NCBI RefSeq assembly: GCF_040958095.1
Contig: NC_091214.1
Span: forward strand, 6,961,100 to 7,025,099
Length of the DNA: 64,000 nt
Source: Procambarus clarkii
Lineage: Eukaryota > Arthropoda > Malacostraca > Decapoda > Cambaridae
Direction: 5' to 3'
The notes beneath the pieces are model-generated. The model was not told the DNA's origin. It was given only the letters and a program-made list of their open reading frames with translations, and made no database searches. Numbering within the stretch: position 1 is the first letter of the stretch; the number at the start of each line of letters is the position of its first letter. Below, piece by piece: positions 33,201 through 45,200 of this stretch. The translations under genes were made by a program, and so were the position numbers.

Positions 33201-36200
33201 GAGGAAAAGGCGTTTTAGAACCGTAGGAGAGGTAAAAGCTTTAGTGATACGGGTCAAGGATGTACAAAACCGCGGAAGAGGGACCCTCCACGGGGGCAAA
33301 GAAGGAACAACACGAGGAAAAACATCAGAAATACGAACGGAAAGAGAATCCTGCAGGCGAGATAACCGGACAGAAAGAGGGAGGTGGTGAAGAGGAACAG
33401 GAACCGCAGGAGGGGTAAAAGTTAAAGCACGACAGAGGCGAGAGGAAGGATGTTGCAAGGACCGCGCAAGATAGCGAAGACAGTAGCGATCACGGCGGTC
33501 CTGGAGAGACAGGAAGCCAGTGTCAACATACAAGCTAAGGACGGGAGTCGAACGAAAGGCACCAGAACTGAGGCGCAACCCAGTATGGTGCAAAGCATCA
33601 AGACGGCGAAGAGTAGAAGGAGAAGCAGACGAGTAAGCAGGGCAACCATAATCGAGCTTAGACAGGACGAGAGAGGAATGTAAAGCAAGGAGAGTGCGCC
33701 TATCTGCCCCCCAAGAAGTATGGGACAAGACCCGAAGGAGGGTAAGGGCCTTAGAGCACTCAACACGGATGTAAGAGATATGGGGAGACCAAGACAAACG
33801 AGTGTCAAGGAATAACCCCAAAAGCTTCGCGGAATCTTTGTATTCAAGGGGATGACCATAAAGTGACAAAGAGGGACGAAGAACAACCCGTTTCCGCGTA
33901 AAAGTCATGGCACAAGTCTTAGAAGTAGAGAACGTGAAGCCATGATCTGTGGCCCAAGACTACACGGCATCAATTGCAAGTTGAAGCCGGCGTTGAAGGA
34001 GAGGCGAATCATCACCCTGACAACAAAGGTTAAGATCATCGACATAGAGAGCGGAGAAGACACCAGCAGGAAGAGAGGAAAGAAGACCATTGAGGGCAAC
34101 CAGAAAAAGAGTAGTGCTCAGAACACTACCCTGGGGCACACCTTCGTATTGCTGAAAAGAGGGAGAGAGAGCGGTACCAAGGCGCACCCGAAAGGAACGA
34201 CGAGAGAGGAAGCTGCGGAGAAAGAGAGGGAGATGACCACGAAGGCCAAAAGAATGAAGTTGAGATAGGATATGATAACGCCAAGTGGTGTCGTAAGCCT
34301 TTTCCAGGTCAAAAAGGACGGCAACAACGGAGGTCTTCGCAGCAAAAGCAGTACGAATATAGACCTCCAAGTTCACCAGGACATCTGTCGTGCTGCGGCA
34401 CTTGCGGAAACCAAATTGAGAAGGGGAGAGGAGGTGATGGTGTTCCAGGAACCACATCAGACGAACGTTAACCATACGTTCAAAGAGTTTGCAGACACAA
34501 CTTGTGAGAGCAATAGGGCGAAAGTCCTTAAGGGAAGTACCCAGAGACCCCGGTTTGCGAACAGGAAGGACAACGGCATCGAGCCAGTCCTCAGGGACTG
34601 ACGACGACTCCCAGATCCGATTATACAGACTCAGTAAATACTGAGACGTGCTCGGAGGGAGATGGCGAAGCATCTCATAATGAATACCATCGGAGCCCGC
34701 CGCCGTAGAACCGCAGAGGGCCAGGGCAGAACGAAGTTCAGAGAGAGAGAAGGGATCATTATAGGGAAGCTGAAGATGAGTGCAGAAATCTAAAGGACGA
34801 GACTCAAGGACAGGTTTACGAAGAAGGAAAGATTGGGGAAGATGAAGACCAGAGCTAACAGAAGAAAAGTGGGAACCCAGTTCGGAAGCGACCTGCAACG
34901 GGTCCGCCACAAGAGTATCATGGAGGTGAAGGACCGGTGAAACATCGGGAACGAACTTACCCGCTATCTTGCGGATACGCTTCCAGATCTGGGCCAGAGG
35001 GGTTTCGAACGTAATTGTTGAGACATAAGATGCCCAACATTCACGTTTACCCGTACGGATGGCCCTACGGGCCACCGCACTCGCTTTCCGAAAGAAAAGA
35101 ATCGGTCGTCTGCCTACGGCGGTGCCTCTTCCAGGCTGCACGCTTACAGTGGACAGCCCGAGCACAGTCCGCATTCCACCAGGGAACGCACTTCCGTGGA
35201 CCTCGAGAGGAAGAGCGAGGAATAGAGCGGAGGGCAGCGTTGAAGACAGTGTCATGAAAAAGGAGGAGAGCACGAGAGAGAGGCAGAAGGGAGAGGTCAG
35301 AGAGAGCAGCACTGAGGGTAAATAGGGTCCAGTCTGCCTTAGCAAACTGCCACCCAGGGAAAGAGAGGGAAGGGCGAAAAGAGAAAGGAAACAAGGATGG
35401 GGAAATGATCACTTCCATGGAGGTCATCAAGAACCTGCCACGTGAAATCTAAGTAAAGAGAAGAAGAGCAGAGAGAAAGATCAAGACAAGAAAGGGTGCG
35501 AGTCCGAGAGTCCAAATGAGTGGGATCACCAGAATTCAGAAGAGACAGAAGAGACAGGGAAGAAGAGAGGAGAAACGGCTCAAGGAGGCGACCCCGGGTA
35601 TTCGTCAGAACGTCACCCCAAAGAGAATGACGACAATTGAAGTCACCCAGCAGGAGCACAGGCTCCGGCAAGGAGTCTAGGAGGTGTTTCAAATCAGGAA
35701 GAGACAGCGGGACACTCGGGGGGAGATAAATGGAACAAACTGTGTACCATTTCCCCACAAAGATACGAGCAGCAGAACAATGGAGAGGCGAAGGAAAAAG
35801 CAAAGGAACAAAGGGAACATCAGCACGAATCAAGAGAGCAGAAGAATTAGAAGCCCCAGCAATAGCTGGGGGGGGGGGAGAGAAAGGAATAGCCACGAAA
35901 AGACCAGGACGAGCACCAAGCATTGGCTCCTGGAGACAGACACAAAGGGGCGAAAACCGCGAAATCAGAAGTTGGAGTTCGAGGAAATTGGCGTAATAAC
36001 CTCGAACGTTCTATTGAAGAATGGACAACGACGAGAAGAGAAAGGACAAAAACAGAGAACAAGGAAGAAACAAAGGCGAAAGAGCAACAGAGCACGTTAA
36101 AGAATATCAGGGTCGGGATCAGGGTCAGCAAAGTCAGGGTTAGGGGGCATGGGTAAACTGAGCAAAGACGGAGGGAAGGAAACGGGAGAACAGATAAGAG

Positions 36201-39200
36201 GTGGGCGGGCGGGGTCCGGAGGAGGAGGAGGAGGAAGAGGAGGAGACAACGGAGAGGAGCAGTCAAGGACAGCAGCAGGAAGAGGGGGAGTAGAAAGAGG
36301 GGGGCGCACCTCAGCAAGAGCAGCAACCGAAAGGGAAGCAGGGGCCAAAGAAACCTCCATAGCAGGAACAGGGGGCGCAATCACTGAAACGGGAGGGGAA
36401 GGAGCAACAGAGCCAGAAGTAGGAGCTGAGGAAGAAAGCGAAGCCTTCTTACCCGCCGGGGAAGAGGAAGGAGAGGAGCCAGGCTTTCGCTTCTGACTTA
36501 AAGAGACCGGTGTCCCAGCAACTACGTACCGGGCAACGGATTCCAGTGTCTCAACAGGAGAAGCCGAACGAGAGCACACACGACGGCCATTAGGAGAGCG
36601 ATGGACATCCGCCCGCACCGACAGGCGGTGGGGAGAGCCTATAGATGGAGGAAGAGGATGGGAAGGAGGATCGGAGGGGGACGAGGAAGAAGACACAGGA
36701 GACACGACAGACCGGGTAGAAGGAAGGGGAACCCCAGACAGAGGACCAGGAGGGGGATCCTTCGGGAGAGAACCCAAAGGAACAAAGGAGGGGGCAGTGG
36801 GCGCATCAGGGTCCAAGGCCCGGAAACGGTTGTGAGTCTGAGGAAGGTGGGAAGGACGAGGAGAGGAAGAGCGCAACACGCGAGCATAAGAGATATTAGC
36901 AAAAGGCGGAAGCCGGCGAACCTGGCGCCTCGCCTCAGGAAAAGATAAACGCTCCCGGTGCTTCAAGTTGAGGACGGCTGCCTCAAGCTTGTAATGGACA
37001 CATGCACGGGAGAAGGTAGGATGGTCCTCACCGCAGTTGAGGCAACGAGCCTGGGAGAAGTGCACTCCGACTTAGAGTGACCTTCACTCCCACACAAAGG
37101 ACAGAGAGAGACAGTCCCAGAGCAGCGGAGGGCACCATGCCCAAACCTCCAGCACTTGTTACAAAGTCGAGGAGAAGGAATATACTCCTGGACGGAGCAC
37201 CTAGCACCAGCAAGAATGACAGAGGATGGAAGGGTCCTACCATCAAAGGTGATCTTCACAACGCGAAGGGGTTGACGGCGACGACCACGAGGGTGACGAG
37301 TAAACGAGTCAACCTAGAGGACAGAATGGCCTTGGGCACCAAGGATATGCCGAATATCATCGTGGCAATCCTGCAGATTCCGAACACCGGTTGCAACATG
37401 GGGTGGGAGGAGAATAGTGCCAACACTGGCATTCATCTGAACGTTCTTGGAGACCCGAACAGGGGTCTCGCCAAGGCAAGATAAGGCAGCCAAGCGGGAA
37501 GCCGCATCCTGAGAAGGAGCAGCAACGACACGTGTACCGAGACGAGTGGGGTTGAAAGTAACAGACGCATCCACGGAATCTACAAGATGTCGATGGAGGG
37601 AGAAATCGTCAGGAGGCGCAGAATCAAGAGGGAGATCAAAGTATTTGGCCCATGAAGCAGGACCAAACAAGGCCTGATACGCATCAGCACGAGAAGGAAT
37701 CGAGCGAGTGCGGTTGGGGCGCGAACGGCGTTGAGAACCCCTAGAGAGAGAGGGGTCAAAAGGCGCAGTAGTCACAACGAAAGACTTAGCCACACCAGGG
37801 GACGAAGTGGTCACCACCGGGGGCTGGAGGCTCGACCCAACCACAGAGGAGGGAGGGGAGCTGGGGGAAGAAGTCGGGACGGTCAAAGGAGGAGCAAGGT
37901 CGGGGCCCAACGCAGCGGGAGCTACAGAGCCTGGTCTTCCAATACAGGCCGACTCGGGGGCTTGGTCGCCCACCCCACGAGCCTGAGAGGGTACAACGGA
38001 AACATTCAACGACATAGAGACGAAAAGTGACAAATTCATCCACGAATGTGCCCCCATACCCACCATGGAGCCACAATTAGAGGCAGGACACCCAACAGGA
38101 AGCTATCGCCGATCATGCCGGGGCCCCCCTAGGGGTGCGTCGTGAGTATACGCCCCACAAACGCCACCTTAAGAACCGTCAGTCCGTCGAGATCGGGTTC
38201 AGCGACGAAAGGGGGATTGACAATAAAAGGTTCCCCTCGCTCGAGACGTTGGGTACTACAGTTCTACGGGTGCAAGAGTATGCCTCCTCAAGCACCCGGG
38301 CGTCAAAATAGAAGTAGTCCAAAGAAAGAATCCAAAACAAGCAAAAGGTCGGCAGAAAACGACAAGCAGATAGGAGAAGAGGGGGGAGAAAAACGAAACA
38401 TAAGGAAAAGGAAAAGCGATCCGGCACAATTGGAGAAGACAGCAGCAGGAGTGCAAGGCCAGAAAAGAACAGAGGACTGCCCAACGGAGCATCACACTCC
38501 GGCAGCCGTCCACCAAGCCCCCTCACGACGCCAACGGGCCGGATGGGGAGGGGGTCGTATATGCAAGTTAAGGCCTGAACCCGAGTTTAGTTAGCCCTTT
38601 ATACCGAGTCGAATATATTTTTAGATAGTGACAAAAATGTTATTCACATGCATTATCTGACTTTGAATATATTATTAAATATAGTTAAAAGGTTATATTT
38701 CTTACCGTTAACTGTATTGCATACCTATGTACTTATTAAAATTCGATATTCATGTTCTTAAATATTATTGAGTTTGAGGTCAGAATTGAACTGAAAATTA
38801 ATGATTAACCTGGACTGCTTGTATTTGCACTACCAGTCAAACACTTCGCAATGCTGCATCAAAGAGGCCCAAATTAAATCCTCATCTGTCCTAAGAGGTA
38901 AGACCCGGCCTCCAGGAAAATATTCCCAAAATTGTAGCTACAAGGGATGATGTCCTCTAGTGGCCTGGGTCACAGGTTATTTAAAATGGATGTAATTACT
39001 TTCACTTATTATAAACGTAATAAGTGAACACAGAAAACACACATAAGTGAACACACAAGCACGAGGCAGAAACAAATGGGCAAAGTTTCTTTCACCCTAA
39101 GTGCCCCTGTTACCTAGCAGTAAATAGGTACCTGGGAGTTAGTCAGCTGTCACGGGCTGCTTCCTGGGGTGTGTGTGTGTGGTGTGGAAAAAAAAGAAAA

Positions 39201-42200
39201 AAAAAGTAGTTAGTAAACAGTTGATTGACAGTCGAGAGGCGGGCCGAAAGAGCAAAGCTCAACCCCCGTAAAAACACAACTAGTAAACACACAGAAAATG
39301 GCAGTTCCTGTTGACATTTACTCTACCTTGAAAGGTAGAGTACATTTTACTCTACCTTTCCAGAACTCCTTTGAAAAGAGAACATGGCCTACGAAGACTA
39401 GCAAAGGCTCGCCCAAAAGAGTTAAGTTGAACCACAGTCCAAGAACATTCCCCCCCCCCCCCGGTCGCATATAATCCTGTACAGGAACGGTTAAAGCACA
39501 ACACAGACCTATTAGTGTCCCTGGAGTTCCTATACCAAATAGTCTCCAAGGTACTGTGCTCAATATCACAACTTGGAATGTATTAAAATCTAAAGAAGGT
39601 AGAATTAATGGCCGGTATGAATGAGGAAGGACTTAACATGAATGATAAAATGATGGCACTCCCAGTAATTTGTGGAATAGGCTCCCCCACAGTAACACTA
39701 TGTTGACAATTGCCTAATTTTGTGGGTTGCTAGGCCCCCTCAGGAAGACATTCCTAAATACGTGTCTAAAGGTAGATAACGATCTCACCATGCCCACAGG
39801 AAAGAAAGATTGCTTGGTAACAATCTATTAAAAAAAACTCCCACACTCATAACAAATGATCTTGCTCTCTGACATTTACTATAAGATCCTATACTTTCGT
39901 TGGATAGAAGCAAGGATTTACACCAACAAAATACTAGGCAGGAATTAACACTGGTGGAACAGTTAATATTACACACAGAACTCTGGTACACCCCATCAGT
40001 ACCATATTCTCTTCCAGGTCACTTTACTTGCTACAAAACTGTGAGTGAGCTGAAAGTTCCATTTATAACCTACTTAATAAAAATATATAACCACGGTGGC
40101 AGATATATAAAGGAATGAACTTAACTGAGAGTAAATTATGCTGACCAACTAGACAGGTGCTGTACAAGAATGTAAGAACTCTTGTACCTGTATATATAAA
40201 TAAATAATTTTTTTATTTTTTTTTTATTTTTACATGCAGAGCATGCAAATTAAGTACAATAAAAATACAGAATACATAAAGGAAAACAATAGACCACTGG
40301 CCAGAAGGGCCGACAGCATAGCACAACAAAACAGCATAGCACAACAAAACACATACACAAGAAAAACATGAAAAATACAGCATACATCAAAGCACAAAAC
40401 AGAATACAATGGCAATCCAGCAATCACAGTACAAAACAACACCTCCAGAAAAACAAAACATACAACAAGAGGCATAGCAGGAAACAGAACAGTGCAAACA
40501 CAAGACTGTCCAAACACGTACAACAGGTAAAGCAACATAAAATCAATACATTAATAAAAAAAAACACACACCAAGCCATCCGCCCCTTAAACAAAAGGCG
40601 AGGCCAAAATAAACAAGTACAACAAACACGCACACCTGAAAACAAAACAGGCATAAACACAACAACTAGCCTGAAGGACCAAGAATGCAACAACAAAGTA
40701 CATCAAGAAACAAACTAATTAATACACAACCATACAAAGTCACAAAACACCGGCCTGAAGGGCCGACATCAAAAACACAAGAAAACAAAAGAAAAAATAC
40801 AACAAAACATCACAACACCACACCAAACACACAGCAAGCACACAGACTACGAAAAGATCTCATACTTGTCCGGCCACTCGTCCGCCGGGAAGCGAATACA
40901 ATACGCCTCCCAAAGTAGCATAATGTCCTCCGAAACATGGTCACTATTGAGCGTACGAGGATCAGGCATTAACTCCGGCACACCTACAATAAAACACTTA
41001 GCCCGACGAATCCAGATGGTAGAAGGGCACCACGGATCAGGACGCACACGGTCAACAATATCAAAACTCAACGGATGGTCAGCATCATTCGCCACTCCGG
41101 AGGCCAAGATGAGAGGGAGAGGCACCTTCCCATGAGGCTGGGCAATGGGCAGCACACTGGGAGCCTCCTCAGCTGCCTCACAGGGCCCCTCGTCACCACC
41201 GAACATTGTATCTGCTGGGCCCCCCACGCTTGGCATCCTTTTTCAGCACCAGCTTGATGCCTCGGCTCGCACCAGGATCCACACCATCCACGCCTGTAGG
41301 AGCAACCACCTCCCACTGCGGAGAACCTTCTGCAGGAGAAAGAACAGGAGGTAAATTAGACGCACAATCATCAACAGCTGACACATGGACATCAGCCACC
41401 ACCAGCGTCGTAGAGCACGAGGCACCCGGAATCGCCACACCATCTCCCGAAGCTCCACCCGCGTCGTAGTCCTCCATATCAGCCCAAGCAGTAGAAGAGC
41501 GCCTAGAACGCTTGGGCACTGGCCGCACATCCTCACAGCCTTAGGCGGACCCAGAACCACGGCCCTCACGAACCGGGCGAACCCGTCGGTGCCCATCGCA
41601 GTACTGCAGCAGCCTCAACCACATGGGGAACCGGGCCGCACACAACAGGATGCTCCGCAGCCCCCCCAACACCCAGCACAGCCGGAACACCTGGCGAGGG
41701 TGCAGGACCAGGCGCAGCAGCAGGAGTCGAGGAAGACGCAGACGCACTCGGCTGAGGGACAACAGGCACCGGGGGCATGTCGGGTGACGCAGGAGGGGCC
41801 GCATCAGCAGCGACTGGGACCTGCTCCACTTCATCTCCGGAATCCACGCCCTGAGGGAGCGGCGAGAAATCCTCCTCCCGGAATAAGTTAACGGGTGCAG
41901 CAGGTGTCTCAGAGCACCCGGCAGCCTGATGCCCCAACTGGCCACACCGGAAACAAGTACGGGGCTGCCGGGCATAGTACACCCGAACGTAGTAGCCCAG
42001 CAGCCGGACAGAAGATGGGATATCCGACCGCAGGCGCATACCTAATGTACGGACGTTCGTCTGCTTCCCAGCATACTTCCCCGAGGACAGCTTGTTCACC
42101 CGCACACTGAAGACTACACCATACCTTCCGAAGAAGCGCCGGAGAAGGTCTTCAGGGAACTCCAGGGGCGCACCGTGCACACTGACATATGTCAGGGCAC

Positions 42201-45200
42201 CACTTCGGTCCGAGATCGTAACGGAGCCGGCGCCATCCGGCAACTGCAATGAACGCCCCTCGTTCCGCCGGAGAAAATCCCAATACTCATCCTCCCCCAC
42301 GAACTTGACAATCACCCGGTGGGCCGTAACAAGCTCAACGCCATACACAGCTTCCACCGGGACACGAAGCATGTCGCACATAACTAACTCAATGGCCGGA
42401 TAACCAGCCTTACACGTGAATTCCAGGCCCACGGAATTTACCCGCAACACAGGAGGAACGGCCAGGCCCCCCATGTTAAAAAGGCCACGTCAGCACGCAG
42501 CCAGGCAGGCAACAACACTGGACAGGGAGGGTAAGAGACCCCCACACCCCCTGCCGGCGACAAACTGCAACCTCCCCAAACTGCCGGAGTGTTCAGATGA
42601 CACGTCTTCACCCTACGGCTGCTCAGGTGGAACTCCCCCAAATAAAATAAATAAAAACGACCACTCACAGACCACCATCACCAAACTGAATCTGCTTCCT
42701 TCCTTCGGCTGCATACTTGAAAAAACTCATATCACAACCATCTACATTCTCTTATGTGTTCTGCCCAAATATTTAACAAAATCATCTATAAATGCATTTC
42801 CCTACTAGCTGCCCACTACTTTGTCAACCACTAAGTCCAAATGATTAAATACACCCAGTAATTTCCATATCACTACTTGATCGTACCGCCGACTGCACTG
42901 CAAACCAGTAGCACACTCAACGGCCAACCCTTGTGTTTCTTTCTTTCTATAAATTCTTGTTTCCCTGAAATAGACCAACCTGGTCGTAACAGTTCATCAT
43001 CACCAGTCGGACACAATTGAAATGAGCCCACGATGGGAATGTGTTCACATGTCATACAAACCATCTCTAACAAATTTCTTATTTCTACTAACACTTTACT
43101 AAGTACAAATTAACTGATATAACCTACTGGTTGCTTACAACTTGATTGCTAATTTGCATAAAAACTCCCCAAACCAGCCAGTAGTTTATATTTTACAATT
43201 TAGTCTTACTAAATGCGTGCACGCTTTACTGACCAAAACCTTTTGATTTCATAATTTTTTTTTTATTTTTATAAAAGAAATACACAATATACAAAATAGA
43301 CAATAGAAAACAACAAATCATACATACAAACAGGACAAATATAACAAAGTACGGAAACACAGATGCAAACTAAACATACCCAACAAAAAACCAAGAAAGA
43401 AAACACATGATACAAGGCACAAAATGAGAAAACCCCGAAACGGGCACCGGTGTTTACACACCCACACACACAAAAAAAACAACGTTACAAATAAATAACA
43501 CAAGATATAAATAACATAAAACATAGTCACATCCACAAAAAACGTAAGTACAGAAATACAGAAAGAAAACACACAAAACAAGCCCATCTCAACAACCCAA
43601 ACACAGGTGCAGATTAGTACATAACAACAGGCCTCCTAAACCACCGACAGAGGCAATAGTACAAAGCTACAGGAAACAACAAAAAATAAATACAGAAAAA
43701 CAGTTAAATACATAAACAAGGAAATACAAACAGAGATAAACACAGAAATGCCGTATACATAATAAAGCAATGTCACAAGGACAAGAAAATAAACACACGC
43801 ACACATGCGACATACACAACCACACCGCCCGCCACCCCAACACAATACACAGGGCGAGCGCAACGACACGAAAGAAATAACACTAAACGCCCACAACCGC
43901 ACACAACCACAAAACAAACACACACACCAAAGGCAAAGCACAAAACATACAACAAAACAGGCCACGCAGGGGCAAGAACAACATCCACACCACCACACAT
44001 GCACAGACAAGGACACCCACCTGTGCAAGCAGGCACCGGGGAAACATCACGCACAACACAGACAGAAACCAAACACACCAATAAACCAATCACTCATACT
44101 TCTCTGGGTACTCCCGAGCTAGAAACCGTAAGCAATAAGCTTCCCAAACAAGTTGGTCACTTTCAGGAATCGGACACCCAGGAGTCACAGTAGGCCGAGG
44201 CATCGAATTCGGCACTCCCGAGACAAAACACTGCGCTCGTGGAACCCAGATGGTAGATGGGCAAAAGGGAACAGGATGCACCAGGTCATCACACTCAAAA
44301 GTCGCAGTTGCTATAGATCTGTCGATCATCTCGCCGGTCGGGAGGACGAAAGGGATGGGTTTTCCCCTAGGAAGCTGGTTACAGGGCCGCACACTTGGAA
44401 GCACACCTGACTGCACGGCAGGCCGCACACCGGCCCGCCCACTAAGGCGTGTACTCCGTTCGGTGCTGGGACTCGCACCGAGACCCGCGGAGGGTAGCTC
44501 CGCAGGGGCCCCAGTGCCCCCACCAACCAGAACAGGAGCAGAGGCCCCCCGCTGCACATCCTTCGACAACACCACCACAAGGTCGCGATCACCAGGGGCA
44601 ACTGCCCACTGAGGGGAGCCACCAGCAGGAGGCACAGCGTCCAACCCAGAAGGCACCACAGGAGGCAACACAGCGTCGGCCACAGCATCATCATCCATCG
44701 CATCACGCTCCTCTGCCCACGACCGGCGAGGTGATGCACCCCGAGCCGAACGACGGCGCTTAAAAAGAGGCCGCTGATCGTTGGAACTGTCACCCCCCAG
44801 CAAGCGGTGTCCCAGAAGAACCATCGGCAGGCGGCCCCAAAGCCAGGGCAGCACGATCACGCAGAACAGGAGCCTCAACAATGCGGGGCAAAAAGCCACC
44901 ACCAGGAACGGAGACCGGAGTCGGAGAAGGAAGAGACACAGCAGGCGGAAGGGTAGACTCCAGCACACGTGAGGTAACCAGGGAGGGTGATGGAAGCTGC
45001 AGAAGAGAGGAGGTACTCGGCAACGAGGAAGCTGCCAGAGGCGACAAGGTAGAGAACGTGGGTGGAGACAAACATACCACCGTCCCATCAGCCCCGGGAA
45101 GCACACAGCCTCCAGCAGAAGATGCAGGCGCCACCCCTACAGCATCCCCCAAGGCCACGGGATGCGGATGCACCTCCGCAGTTATCGAACGACGAAGGTC

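Larger units (their letters stand above)
32266..38553 (-). mobile_element. full-length I-like LINE, copy 2
   Basis: Same family and extent as 2207-8510, with a (TTAC/TTAAT) tail at its 3' end and a 15-bp target duplication. The equivalent position in intron 3 of gene A (near 20995) is empty, so it inserted after the gene duplication. Both ORFs carry several inactivating changes, unlike copy 1, which is nearly open. Confidence 0.9.
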
